This document shows positions 42,963-54,833 of a stretch of DNA of 64,000 nt, piece after piece. A model generated the notes under the pieces. It worked only from the letters and a program-made list of their open reading frames with translations. It did not search any database and was not told where the DNA came from. The translations under genes and the position numbers were made by a program. How positions within the stretch are numbered: the first letter of the stretch is position 1; each line of letters opens with the position of its first letter. The stretch spans positions 34,929,657-34,993,656 of the forward strand of contig AP025043.1 of the NCBI GenBank assembly GCA_036186865.1, given 5' to 3'. This DNA comes from Eustoma russellianum (lineage: Eukaryota; Streptophyta; Magnoliopsida; Gentianales; Gentianaceae).

Positions 42963-45234
42963 ATCCCCCCTCCTCAAAAGGATTCGTCCTCGAATCAAAA
43001 AGGTCATCGTTGAAAGGGGTGAGATCAGCAACATTAAAAGTAGGTGAAACTAAACCATACCTGTCGGGAAGATCGAGGATGTAGGCATTGTCACCTATGC
43101 GTTTCAATACTTTAAAGGGTCCATCTCCTCGAGGCAACAATTTTGATTTTCGTTCATTGGGAAATCTTTCCTTGCGCAAATGTAACCAAACTAAATCTCC
43201 AGGTTTAAACACAACTCTTTTCCGATGTTTGTTAGCTCGTCTTTCATAAGCTTTGTTTTTCTTTTCAAGTTGCGTTTTAACTTGTTCATGCAGTTTCTTT
43301 ATGTTGTCCGCTTTTTGTTTACCATCAAGACTAGAACGTTCATGCACGAGAATAGGAATCAAATCGATGGGAGACAAGGGGTTAAAGCCATACACGATTT
43401 CAAATGGACTATGCAAAGTACCGTGATGGACACTCCTATTATATGCAAATTCGATATATGGCAAACAATCTTCCCAATGTTCAATGTGTTTTTGCAAAAT
43501 GGCACGCAAAAGTTGAGAAAGAGTACGATTAACGACTTCAGTTTGTCCATCAGTTTGTGGGTGCGCGGTGGTGGAAAACAACAATTGTGTACCAAGTTTA
43601 GCCCACAAAACACGCCAAAAATGACTCAAAAATTTCGTATCTCTATCACTTACAATTGTACGTGGCATGCCATGCAATCTAACAATTTCTTTGAAGAACA
43701 AATCAGCAACATGTGTGGCATCATCAACTTTCCTACATGCAATGAAATGTGCCATTTTTGAAAATCGATCAACCACAACATAAATGCTATCGCGTGCTCC
43801 CCGAGACCTAGGAAGTCCTAAAACAAAGTCCATAGAAATGTCAATCCAAGGGGAATCAGGGACGGGTAAAGGCGTGTAAAGGCCATGTGGTTGGGATTTG
43901 GATTTGGCTTGTTTGCAAGTGATGCAATTACCACACATCCTCTCGACGTCTACTCTCATGTGGGGCCAATAGAAATGTTCTTTAAGAGTCTCAAGGGTTT
44001 TGAACACTCCGAAATGACCCATTAAACCTCCCCCATGGGCTTCTCTAGTCAATGCTTCGCGTAGGGATGATTTGGGAACGCACAATTTTTGTTCTTTGAA
44101 AAGATAACCCTCGTGTATGTAAAATTTCCCAAATGGTGCTCCTTTACATGCCGCGAAAATGGTGCCAAAGTCATGGTCATTGGGGTACAAGTCCTTAAGT
44201 GATTCAAATCCTAAGAAGCGGGAAGATAATGTAGTCACTAACGTGTATCTCCTAGATAGGGCATCGGCAACTACATTATCCTTTCCTTGTTTGTTCTTAA
44301 TCACGTAAGGGAATTGTTCTATGAACTCTACCCATTTGGCATGTCTTTTGTTCAACTTTCCTTGCCCTTTAAGATACTTAAGGCTTTCGTGGTCAGTGTG
44401 GATCACAAACTCTTTAGGTTGAAGATAGTGTTGCCAAGTTTGTAGGGATCTCACAAGGGTATAAAGTTCCTTATCATAGGTAGAGTAATTCAATGATGCT
44501 CCTTTCAACTTTTCACTAAAGTAGGCTATGGGTTTCTTACTTTGGGTCAAAACTGCACCTATACCCACTCCACTTGCATCACACTCGATCTCAAAGGTCT
44601 CGTCAAAATTTGGTAGTCTAAGTATGGGTGCAGTGGTCAGCCTACGTTTGAGTTCATCAAATGCCTGTTGTTGTGGCTCTTCCCACCTAAAAGGCACATC
44701 TTTTTTCACAATTTCGTTTAGGGGTGCAGCTATGGAGGAAAAATCTTTGACAAAGCGTCTATAAAAGCTTGCTAATCCATGAAAACTACGAACTTCCCCT
44801 ACATTCTTAGGTATAGGCCACTCCACAATTGACCTAACCTTTTCCTCATCCATCTCTACTCCCTCAGCCGAAATGACAAAGCCTAGAAAAACTACGCGTT
44901 CTAAACAGAAAGAGCACTTCTTAAAGTTGGCGTAAAGTTGTTCTTGCTTAAGCTTTTCAAAAACGGCTCTAATGTGGTCAAGATGATCTTCTATGGTGTG
45001 GGAATAGATTAGGATATCATCGAAATAGACAACGACAAAGCGTCCTATGAACGCACGTAAGACTTCATTCATTAGCCTCATAAAGGTACTAGGGGCGTTG
45101 GTGAGCCCGAAGGGCATCACTAACCACTCATAGAGCCCAAACTTGGTTTTGAATGCAGTCTTCCATTCGTCCCCTTCTCGAATGCGTACCTGGAAGTACC
45201 CTTGCTTAAGGTCGATTTTGGTGAAGAATTTGGA
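42901..45234 (-). pseudogene. E8 pol: RT palm to integrase, open for about 740 codons
   Basis: After a frameshift near 45235 the frame is open to a stop at 42901-42903. From MPFGLTNAPSTF (45120) it holds YFDDILIYS (about residues 32-40 of this stretch), the RNase H motifs ECDASGVGIGAVL and HTDHESLKYL, the integrase zinc region (EAHGGGLMGHF ... CGNCITC), the integrase core with its three acidic residues (ISMDFVLGLP, VSDRDTKFL, QTEVVNRTL), and the GPF module (GDGPFKVLKRIGDNAY). The frame crosses the PPT into the LTR in a frame different from the conserved tail and ends GPIKRSKVL. The catalytic parts look intact; the polyprotein as a whole is broken upstream. Confidence 0.92.
42963..42978 (-). 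other. E8 polypurine tract
   Basis: The minus strand reads CTTTTGAGGAGGGGGGAT immediately before the LTR. The six-G run changes the reading frame relative to the tail encoded in the LTR. Confidence 0.85.
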
Positions 45235-46254
45235 TCCGTTGCAACATGTCTAACATATCGTCTAGCCTAGGTATGGGGTACCTATACTTGACGGTAATCT
45301 TGTTTATGGCTTGGCAATCGGTACACATTCTCCACGTTCCATCCTTTTTGGGTACTAAAATAACGGGGACGGCAGATGGGCTCAGACTCTCTCGGATTTG
45401 TCCACTAGCTAGAAGCTCTTCTACTTGCCTTTGGATTTCTTTGGTTTCTTCGGGGTTTGCTCGATAGGCTGGGTGATTGGGTAACACGGCTCCTGGGACA
45501 AAGTCGATTTGGTGTTCTATCCCTCTAATGGGTGGTAATCCGGATGGTGGTTCGGAAGGAAATAGAACTTCATATTCTTGGATAAGGGACGCAACTGAGG
45601 TGGGTAAGTTTGGTGGGAGTTCTTCAAGGGCAAGTTGACACGACTTTGGGATGATGATGAAGACAGTTTGGTTGTTATAAAGTGCACGTGTAACCTCTCT
45701 TTTCTTTGCGAAATACCCACACTTCTTTTTGGACTCGTTGACACTTAGGGGCACTACCTCTTTTCCCTTGCTCTCATTTTTTTTTGTTCTCGCTTTTCAT
45801 ACACTCCACGAATTTTCTCTCGGCTTCTTTTTCCTTAGGATCGGCTCTAGACTTGGACATGCGTTGGTGATCCTCGTGGACTTTGTGTGGTGGAAGTGCA
45901 TGCAGTTTGTACAATTTGCCATTCAATTTGAAAGAATAACGATTCAAATAACCATCATATGTCACATGTCTATCAAATTGCCATGGCCTACCAAGTAAGA
46001 TATGACTAGCATGCATTGGGACGACATCACATAAAACATCATCTTTGTAACTACCAATGCTAAGCGAAATCAAAACTTGTTTACTTACGCTAACTTCACC
46101 GCAGTCATTTAGCCATGCAAGTTTGTAAGGGTGCGGATGATTAGTCATAGGCAAATTCAGTTTTCTTACTAATTCGATGCTAGCCACATTAGCACAAGAA
46201 CCGGAATCAATGATCATGGTGCACACTTTACCATTTATCATGCAATGAATATGG
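45235..46254 (-). pseudogene. E8 protease and RT fingers, two frames
   Basis: The frame from 46254 carries IHCMINGKVCTMIIDSGSC, an intact aspartic protease motif, and continues to about 45775. There one extra A in a poly-A run (AACAAAAAAAAATG) shifts the frame. The second frame (45754 to 45206) carries PLSVNESKKKCGYFAK, then RT start (RGIEHQIDFVPG, PVILVPKKDGTWRM, YRYPIPRLDDML), and is broken by one extra base near 45235. Confidence 0.9.
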
Positions 46255-47677
46255 AAAATGTTTCTCTATGTTGTTCGTGATCATCTAATTTTGGATATGC
46301 ATTTAAAGCTCTACGCACAACAAGAAACTCTTTAGTGTCAAAATCATCTAATGCGCCTAGATCCTCTTCAGGTTCAATTTCATTATCATGCTCAGACTCG
46401 TTTTCATGCTCGGACTCGGACACATATTCGTTTGTCTCTTCAATTAACATGATTCTTTTTGCATTAGGACATTCTTTTCCTATGTGACCACGTCCTTGAC
46501 ATTTATAACATTTAATGTCTCTAAACCTGTTTGAGGAATCCGAGGGATTTCCGGTAGGAGCCTTTTGTTGGGTGCGTTCATCTCTCCTTTGTGTGGATTG
46601 CACACGATTGTCCATTCTTTGTGACGCACCTTGGTCACGTGCTTGGCCTCCTGTAGGCCGTGAACTTCCTGTTCCTGAAGGCTTGCTGTGAAATCTTGAT
46701 GAAGATTGATTAGTACGATAATTGGAATTGAAATTGGAGGAGTTACGTACCTTTAATTGTGCTTCAATCTTTTCAGCCATATGGACCATGGTTGTGAGGT
46801 CGAGGTAAGGTTGAAGGTCAACCCTTTGCGCAATCTCCCTGTTTAAACCATGTAAGAATCGAGCCTTGGTGGCTTCTTCAGGTTCCTGCAAGTTAGACCT
46901 TTCCAACAAAATTTCTAACTCTTTATAATACTCGTCTACACTTTTGGAACCTTGTCGTAAGTTATGCAAACTCGTGAAAATAGAACTCTCATAATTGTTT
47001 GGAATAAAATGTTGACGCATTTCAAACTTCATTTCTTCCCAAGTGGCGATTGGGGGTTGTCTCGTCTTAGTTCTATTTCGACACAAATTCGTCCACCAAT
47101 TAAGTGCATAACCAGAAAATTCAATGGAAGCATACCTCACTTTTTGCAATTCACTATAATTGGTACAAGAAAAGATCAAATCCACTTTCGTTTCCCATTC
47201 TAAATATTCCTCCGCATTACTTTTACCATAAAACGTGGGAATACTTATTTTGGTTTTGAGAAAATCGTCATCTTGCGGGAAAAGGGGATTTTGGCGTCTT
47301 TGGTAACCACGGGGATGGTGGTCATCAAAGTCATAATCATCATGCTCAAAGGGAATGTAATCATCATTGTACCTTCTTGGAGCGTACCTTCTTGCTTGTG
47401 TAGGAGGGGCAAACCGTCTTGCTTCGGTGTGTGGGGGTCGAATGTTATCATCCTCAACTTCTTCTGGAGGATGGCGCCGTGGTTGTGGTAGGGGTACGGC
47501 CCTGCTTGTTCCTTGGCCATCACTCGTTTTGTAGCTTCTCTCCACGTCTTCCAATCGATGCTTGATTATCTCATTGTCGTGCATGAGTTTCTTAAGCATC
47601 TCCAGCATTTGTTGTTGAGTATTGTCAACAGTTTCGGCTCCTTTAGACTTGCTAGATGCGGAATTGCTGCTGGCCAT
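46255..47677 (-). pseudogene. E8 gag
   Basis: ATG 47677 begins MASSNSASSKSK, as in E7. The capsid and a CX2CX4HX4C knuckle (CYKCQGRGHIGKEC) are complete, and the frame runs through EDLGALDDFDTKEFLVVRR. One A is missing near 46258-46266 (GAGAAAC versus GAGAAAAC in E7), which sends the frame to a stop at 46238-46240, so Gag is separated from protease. Outside that single base the gene appears intact. Confidence 0.91.
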
Positions 47678-48981
47678 TGTACCTAAGGAATTGAACGAAA
47701 ACAAAGGGAAAAAAGAAAGAAGCAAACTAACACAAAGACAAACAAACGTTAAGGGATTAGTAAAAATAAACTATGAACACTCTGCTTTCGATTCTTTTCA
47801 CTCTCTTACCACTTTGGTTCTTGGATAACCTGAAGTTAAGAAGTCTCAAAGCGATCAATAAGGAAGTGTATTGCCAAGGCTTCTTCAACCCACAATGTTC
47901 TCCGCTTGTTTCTTCCTTTTTGCTTTCAAGTTGCACCAATTAGTATCATAGTAGAATCAATTGAAATGAATTCAAACTTGAACTTTCTACTAAGATTCAA
48001 AGAAAATAAGCAACCAAAGTTGATGTATAAGGCTGAACCAAAGATGAACTAAGGGTTGCCGTGGGCAATCTTTAGTTAATTTTGATTCTATGCACTTACT
48101 ATCCACAAAATGGTTCAAGTCATGCAACAATCGAGCAACCAAATGTGTGATTGGTTCAAGAAGATCAAGAGTTGGAGAATTAGGTATAGGGGATGGCAAT
48201 GTGGGTATTATGGTATCCAAGGTTTGCAAGTCGTACCAAAAAATTTTCCACGCAATGCACAAACATTTTGCCCGTTTTCTTTGCTCTTGTTCTTTTTGTT
48301 TTTCTTTTTCTTCCTTGCTATTTCAATTGAGCAAGATTCAGATTCTCCTTTTTTTTTGACTAAGGGCAGAATTGGAATTTCACTTGTTTGCGCTTAGCAC
48401 TTGCGTTTTTGGACAGAATAGTGCAATGTATTTAAAATGCAATTTGTATCTTGGACTTGCAACAAAATTGACCTTGGAAGGTGGGGGAAATTGGGTAAGG
48501 CCGAATAGGGGTTAGGGTTAGGGTTTTTTGATTTAGGGTGTTTTTTGAACGTTTTGGGATTTTGCGGAATGTAGTTGTAGGAATGGAATGGGTGTTGTAA
48601 TTTGACTATTTGGGTTGGTAATTGATGATTGGTGTGGCCAATTTGGATATTGGTTGGTCTAGGACTGAATTTGAGCAAAATTCAAATTCTAGGGTTAGGG
48701 TTTATTTGAATGAATTGGGATCTTTAGAATCTGATTGTTTTTGGGTAAATTGGTTTGGGGCTTTTTGTTTGGGGTGTAAATAGGGTTATTTGGGATCAGG
48801 TTGGTGAGTTTTAGGATTGGGTTGGGGTGGGGGTGGTTGGGCCGTGGGGTGTGGGGGCTGGTTTTAGGGTTTGGTTTGTGTTGTGAAGACAAGCACACGT
48901 AGGACTACCAGATTTATAGCATGAAATCAATCACAATGCGAATCATAAGATGCATACAATCATCACCAACTAAAAGCTTCG
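47678..48981 (-). other. E8 leader, gag-proximal part
   Basis: Non-coding, collinear with the E7 leader (38750-40300) and the tandem leader. TTAGGG-like words at 48508-48523 are part of this leader (the other copies read CCCTAA-like), not telomere. Confidence 0.85.
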
Positions 48982-48986
48982 GTAGC
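48982..48986. repeat. E6 target-site duplication, left copy
   Basis: GTAGC, repeated at 54829-54833. Confidence 0.95.
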
Positions 48987-50297
48987 TGATGAGCCCACAA
49001 TGGGGTCAACGCAACATATTTTCATGTATCATTTATTGTCATATGTTAGTTCTGTAAGACATGACATTTCACTGTTCACTCCGCACACACTAGTGCTAGT
49101 TCTTATGTCTTATAGTCTTAACTAACCCTTAGGACATGTCATATATGTTATGCATATTGTGTTTGTTGCTTGGTGTCTTTGAAGATAGGTCAAAGAGAGC
49201 TTTGCATTGAAGAAGCATGAACACCTATCAATCCATGTTCCATTTGATCGGATGATATCATTATTCAAACAAAGCTTGAAGAGGCAACTAAAACCTGAAT
49301 TTTTGTTCAAGCAAGGAGGTGATAAGCAAGTAGCTTACAAGCAAGGTGGTGACAAGCAACCATGTCAAATTCTAGTTGTTGTTCACGTTAAAATGTTTGA
49401 GACAAAGAAGAAACAAGCTGCTCATTTCATGAACCAATAGGAGGGAGTCTTGCAAATGTTCAAACCAATCACAATCAAGTTAGAAATAAGCTAGCAAGCT
49501 GCACAAATTTTGATCCAATGAAAAAACTAGAAGAGGACAGCTGGTTCATGGCAAAAAGGTTTGAAAATTCAACACCAAAGTTTCTACCAATCAAATGCAA
49601 TCCAAAGCAAGCTGCTCACTACATCAACCAATCAAAACCTAGGCTGAATCTTGCAAAGAGGAGAACGTATGTTGAGCCAAAATTCTTTGAAAAATCAAAG
49701 CTACAAGTTGCAACCAATCAAAGGCATTTCTCAAGCAAGCTGCTCCATCTTTTATCCAATCAAAATCAAGAAAAGAAGGCTGGAAATAGAGAAGGATTAC
49801 ACGGCAAAGGCAACCAGCAATCTTGGAGCAAAAGTTGTTCAAAGCAAGCATGTCATTTTTAGTGTAGTACTTTGTACATTAAAACTTGTACTCTTTATCA
49901 TTTTCATTTGTTATAAATAGCATAGGAAGCTGAATGTACAAACAACAACAATACAACAATTTTTCAAACACATTTCAATCAAGATTTCCTTTAAGGAGTT
50001 CTCTCAACTTTTCTAGTTGAAGTTAAAACCACTTAACGGTTTCTTTCAAGTTCCTAGCCTAGAACTTGTTAGTATTTGCTTCATCTTTTGGTTTACAGCA
50101 TCTTAGGGTCTCATTGAGGTTTTAGATGTGTTGGAATGCCAAAGAGGAAGAGGTGTTGGCATAAATTGAGCCAAGAACAACGGTTACAGTTCAAGGGGTG
50201 TCTTTGAGATGTTCTTTGCCATAGCTTTTGTTCAAATCAGTTTGGAATAGGAGACAAAGTCCTTGGCAACGTTTTCTAGCCTTCGTTTGGCTCATCA
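48987..50297 (+). repeat. E6 5' LTR (1311 bp)
   Basis: It runs from TGATGAGCCCACAATG to TTTGGCTCATCA, with a 9-bp inverted terminal match (TGATGAGCC/GGCTCATCA). Four CAAGCTGC boxes (49414, 49495, 49608, 49736) alternate with seven CCAAT boxes between 49434 and 49760. TATAAATA is at 49912-49919, which places transcription start roughly 30 bp downstream. Confidence 0.95.
49912..49919 (+). promoter_or_regulatory. TATA box of the E6 5' LTR
   Basis: TATAAATA, with an upstream CAAGCTGC/CCAAT array that would form the U3 enhancer. The same box is at 54443-54450 in the 3' LTR; E4 and E5 have TATAAGTAG at the homologous place. Start site not verified. Confidence 0.7.
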
Positions 50298-50299
50298 AT

Positions 50300-50311
50300 T
50301 GGTATCAGAGA
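50300..50311 (+). other. E6 primer-binding site (initiator tRNA-Met)
   Basis: TGGTATCAGAGA lies 2 nt after the LTR, 11 of 12 bases matching the initiator Met tRNA end; the last base differs from E4 and E5. Confidence 0.92.
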
Positions 50312-52068
50312 TTTGGTTAGTCTTCTATTCATGTTTACATTGATTAAACTTGCATATACAATGATGCTGCCCAAACCGTTTGAGTACTGATTTTTATTGC
50401 GTTTGCTTGCTGTTTGTTTAGGTAGTTAGTTTACGTTTTTAAAGTGTTATTAGATAGTGTACTATAGTTTGGTAACTTAGTTAGGAGGCATAACCGAAAA
50501 CCACCCCACAAAAACAACTTAGACTAGTTTTAGGTGTGTTAGAATCTGATTGTGTAGCTCAAGTTTAAAACCGTGTGTAACCAGCTTGTACTTGTTCAAT
50601 CTAGCTTAGTTAATCTTCATTAGACCCTAATCTAGTAGTTTAAGTGTTAGTTTAGTTGTGACCTTAAAAGAGAAAACTTGAACACAAAAATAGATTAGTT
50701 GGTAGTTTAGGTTGTAATCAAGTAGTTAAAATTCTGTTTTTAGTTCTTGTGTGCAATCTGTTTAAAACGTTCTAGTGCTGCCTTATTTAGCTTAGTTAAA
50801 CTAGTTTACAACATAGTTTAAGTGTTTTAGTTGGTTGAATAGTTTAGCACAATAAAACCGAAAACCAAAGAACAAAACAAAGTAGTTTAGCTAGTAAGTG
50901 TGCTGCCTAGTTCAAGAGACATACGTTTGAACATCAACCCTTGCATCTAGTATCATTTAGTTTAGAATCTGATTGCATCATACAAACAAAAACCAAACAA
51001 AAACAAAGTAGGATAGATCACTTAAAAACCGAACAAAACAAGTTAGCTTAGTTGCATCAAAACTGATTTTCCATTAGTTGTTAGTAATCAGCCTTTATAA
51101 ACTTCATTTAGACACAACTAAGTTGCATTTAGCTATCTTAAGATTAGTTAGATCATTTATATCAAAAACAGAAAAAAAAGATAAGTGCCCTAAAACCGTG
51201 TGATTAGAACAACACTTTTAAAGCTCATTTGAAATCTTGGTGTATGCTAATAGCTTTATCTTTTTTTTTGATTTCAATTGTTTCAAACAACTTGTTGGAC
51301 TTAGATATATTCTGAAAGTTAGGAATTGTTTAAGCCACACATTGTTAAAGAGCTATCCAATTGTTGTTTTAGATCAATTTCTTAACTTACATTGCACTAT
51401 ATACAATTTGAACTTGTTGTAATTGTGAATTGAATTCCCACTACATAGTGTTTAGCCGTGTTGTGTACGAGGAACTTTCAAATTCCAAATACAACAAAAC
51501 TTGTGCAATTAAAGGCCGTGGGCAATGTCTCATGTAGGCCGTGAGCAGTAGTCTCACAACAATCAAGCAAAACCATCCAAAGAAAGAAAATTAAGCTTGA
51601 TTGAGAAATACGCGAGAGAAAAGCCAATATTTGTCAACAAGAGGCAAGACAAGAGAGAATTGCACAAGAAAGCCAAGTGAGGAAAAAGCCCAAAGATAAA
51701 CGTTGCATAAAGGGAAAATCCCGTGCAAAGCTCAAAAGAAAGAAAGTGCCCAAACCAAACCCCAAAGTGTTGTAGTTTTGAAATATTGAAAGTTTCTAAA
51801 GCAAACCCTTGCTAGCACTTTGTTTGTGTGTCTTTACTTTCACTTTACTACAATTGATAGTTGCATATGCTGTAAAGTAAATTGAGGGATTGTCTTAAAA
51901 CAACCCCGTAGATTTCTTTCAGCCCGAACAACAATTTGACTTCTGTGATTTACTTGAATCCTTAGGAGAAATAGTCCAAGTTGTTGTTTTAAGGAATTGT
52001 CAACATAAAGTAGAGCATTTGCATCTTGTCAATATTTTAATTGGCTTTTGAGATTGTTTTGATTAAAC
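50312..52068 (+). other. E6 leader
   Basis: 1.76 kb non-coding, collinear with the leaders of E5 and E4. It contains a single copy of the block that is duplicated around the N gap in E5 (here about 51235-51780, in the other orientation). No ORF of note. Confidence 0.85.
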
Positions 52069-53364
52069 ATGATTCTAAAAACCATTTGGGGAGTTGAATG
52101 CCATAGGAGAGACTATGATGAATTGGAAAAACGTATGAACTCCTTTGGTCGTACGAATGGTTTATGGGTTGGATATTGGGAATGTAAAACTCCTAGATAT
52201 CAAACTCTTTCTCAGTGCAATAAAGACGTTAGTGCATATTACAATGAAATGCTTGATGATTTGTACTATGCTTATGTTGAAGAACATGAGGAATTAAGCA
52301 TGATTAGGTTCTTTGCTGGATTAGATAAAGAGATCGCTGATTGCATGTTGTCTAAAAAATTCTCATCACTTTATGACATGTATAAAAATGCAAAGATTGT
52401 TCAATCAAACCTAATCCCATGGAAAGTTAATCAAAACTATGGGTATGAACTAAACTCTTGTGATTCTGAAAATGACAAACCAAATCCAGTTAAGTTAAGC
52501 AATTTGAGTCAGCCTATGGATAATATTGAAAATGCATTGCTTCAACTTAGAGACATGGTGCAAGTATTGATAGAATCTGAAAATAACAAAGACTTGCAAT
52601 CTGACATTTATGTGAATGATGGTTTGTATGAAATTAGCCCCAACATGCCTGAAACTGGAACTCCTTTATCTGAATTGCATGTTCAACCTTGTGTAATGTC
52701 TGAAGAAAACCCCTCACTTGAATCTGTTGGTGATTTCCACAGTGTTAGTCGTTTACTTATAGATGATGTTAATTGTGATAACACTTTGTCTGAAAATGAT
52801 TTACATTGTGACATGCATATAAATGAAATCCCTGTGCATGATCTGCATTCTGCTGAGATGCTTGTTTCTGGGTTACAATCTGAATTACATCCTGTACATT
52901 TCATTGATGACATTGATGTAAGTAATTCTGTTGAGAATGACATTGATAAACTAGATTCTTATGATTTGATGTTAGCTGAACTAGATTGTCTACTTGATGT
53001 AGAGCTTGATCATGATGTCATTATTGAAATAGATTCAGCTACAAATAAGCATAAATCCTTGGATGAACTAGTTAATGAATTGAATGACATATTTAGTATA
53101 GATGAAGACTCTATTTCTGAAATATCTATTTCATCTCATCTTGTTGAATGTCTGCCTGTTGTCATCTCAATTGATACATCTTGTCTAAATATTGCACATG
53201 TCTGTAAGATTCGTACATTTAGTGTTAACATGTTGCAATATGCTTTTTGGATGTTGTTTTATCTATTAGGATGTATGTGTTCTAAAATTTTTGTTATCAT
53301 ATTGTTAATACATCCTAAACATTTTAGAAAGCGTGTACACACCTTATTCTTTCTTCAAAGATAA
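52069..53364 (+). CDS. E6 single ORF: gag-like N-terminus, acidic middle, C-terminal membrane segment (431 aa)
   Basis: Same length as the E5 ORF and collinear without indels. ATG 52069 (MILKTIWGVECHRRDY) follows the conserved leader at the position of the E4 gag start. By eye there are 23 amino-acid replacements and about 11 synonymous changes between the copies. The first ~95 residues, which include the capsid-like RFFAGLDKEIADC segment, are identical in protein but carry two silent changes; replacements cluster in residues ~96-245. Residues about 387-415 form a hydrophobic segment followed by a basic KHFRKR. No zinc knuckle, protease or polymerase motif. Function unknown. Confidence 0.87.
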   Translation: MILKTIWGVECHRRDYDELEKRMNSFGRTNGLWVGYWECKTPRYQTLSQCNKDVSAYYNEMLDDLYYAYVEEHEELSMIRFFAGLDKEIADCMLSKKFSSLYDMYKNAKIVQSNLIPWKVNQNYGYELNSCDSENDKPNPVKLSNLSQPMDNIENALLQLRDMVQVLIESENNKDLQSDIYVNDGLYEISPNMPETGTPLSELHVQPCVMSEENPSLESVGDFHSVSRLLIDDVNCDNTLSENDLHCDMHINEIPVHDLHSAEMLVSGLQSELHPVHFIDDIDVSNSVENDIDKLDSYDLMLAELDCLLDVELDHDVIIEIDSATNKHKSLDELVNELNDIFSIDEDSISEISISSHLVECLPVVISIDTSCLNIAHVCKIRTFSVNMLQYAFWMLFYLLGCMCSKIFVIILLIHPKHFRKRVHTLFFLQR

Positions 53365-53504
53365 GGATGCCCCAAGGTATTTCACCTTCACCATTTGTAT
53401 TATCATGTTCCTATTTGGGTTATGGTGTAGTTGAGCATACGTGTACATCCTAAACCCCTATCCCTTATTCTATCCATGTTGAGATTCGAGGACGAATCAT
53501 TTTC
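53365..53504 (+). other. E6 segment between ORF stop and PPT
   Basis: Non-coding. It contains GAGATTCGAGGACGAATC, which matches the end of pol in E4, E7 and E8 and marks where the autonomous ancestor was joined. Confidence 0.78.
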
Positions 53505-53517
53505 AAGAGGGAGGGAA
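53505..53517 (+). other. E6 polypurine tract
   Basis: AAGAGGGAGGGAA abuts the 3' LTR. Confidence 0.92.
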
Positions 53518-54828
53518 TGATGAGCCCACGATGGGGTCAACGCAACATATTTTCATGTATCATTTATTGTCATATGTTAGTTCTGTAAGACATGACATTT
53601 CACTGTTCACTCCGCACACACTAGTGCTAGTTCTTATGTCTTATAGTCTTAACTAACCCTTAGGACATGTCATATATGTTGTGCATATTGTGTTTGTTGC
53701 TTGGTGTCTTTGAAGATAGGTCAAAGAGAGCTTTGCATTGAAGAAGCATGAATACCTATCAATCCATGTTCCATTTGATCGGATGATATCATTATTCAAA
53801 CAAAGCTTGAAGAGGCAACTAAAACCTGAATTTTTGTTCAAGCAAGGAGGTGATAAGCAAGTAGCTTACAAGCAAGGTGGTGACAAGCAACCATGTCAAA
53901 TTCTAGTTGTTGTTCACGTTAAAATGTTTGAGACAAAGAAGAAACAAGCTGCTCATTTCATGAACCAATAGGAGGGAGTCTTGCAAATGTTCAAACCAAT
54001 CACAATCAAGTTAGAAATAAGCTAGCAAGCTGCACAAATTTTGATCCAATGAAAAAACTAGAAGAGGACAGCTGGTTCATGGCAAAAAGGTTTGAAAATT
54101 CAACACCAAAGTTTCTACCAATCAAATGCAATCCAAAGCAAGCTGCTCACTACATCAACCAATCAAAACCTAGGCTGAATCTTGCAAAGAGGAGAACGTA
54201 TGTTGAGCCAAAATTCTTTGAAAAATCAAATCTACAAGTTGCAACCAATCAAAGGCATTTCTCAAGCAAGCTGCTCCATCTTTTATCCAATCAAAATCAA
54301 GAAAAGAAGGCTGGAAATAGAGAAGGATTACACGGCAAAGGCAACCAGCAATCTTGGAGCAAAAGTTGTTCAAAGCAAGCATGTCATTTTTAGTGTAGTA
54401 CTTTGTACATTAAAACTTGTACTCTTTATCATTTTCATTTGTTATAAATAGCATAGGAAGCTGAATGTACAAACAACAACAATACAACAATTTTTCAAAC
54501 ACATTTCAATCAAGATTTCCTTTAAGGAGTTCTCTCAACTTTTCTAGTTGAAGTTAAAACCACTTAACGGTTTCTTTCAAGTTCCTAGCCTAGAACTTGT
54601 TAGTATTTGCTTCACCTTTTGGTTTACAGCATCTTAGGGTCTCATTGAGGTTTTAGATGTGTTGGAATGCCAAAGAGGAAGAGGTGTTGGCATAAATTGA
54701 GCCAAGAACAACGGTTACAGTTCAAGGGGTGTCTTTGAGATGTTCTTTGCCATAGCTTTTGTTCAAATCAGTTTGGAATAGGAGACAAAGTCCTTGGCAA
54801 CGTTTTCTAGCCTTCGTTTGGCTCATCA
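53518..54828 (+). repeat. E6 3' LTR (1311 bp)
   Basis: Same length and boundaries as the 5' LTR. It differs at, for example, CACGATGG versus CACAATGG at the start and AAATCTAC versus AAAGCTAC near 54230. Confidence 0.95.
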
Positions 54829-54833
54829 GTAGC
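54829..54833. repeat. E6 target-site duplication, right copy
   Basis: GTAGC, matching 48982-48986. Confidence 0.95.

Larger units (their letters stand above)
48987..54828 (+). mobile_element. E6: second copy of the non-autonomous element, complete
   Basis: Two 1311-bp LTRs, PBS, leader, one 431-codon ORF, PPT and a GTAGC duplication define a 5842-bp plus-strand insertion in the E8 leader. It is the cleaner reference copy because it lacks the assembly gap of E5. The LTRs differ at about five positions by eye. Confidence 0.95.

Noticed and set aside
43225..43761. 178-codon plus-strand ORF
   Set aside because: It is antisense to the E8 integrase, which has clear catalytic motifs in the other strand.
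48508..48523. Telomere-like TTAGGG repeats
   Set aside because: Only about two to three units, located within the E8 leader; other leader copies have similar isolated CCCTAA words. Plant telomeres are TTTAGGG.
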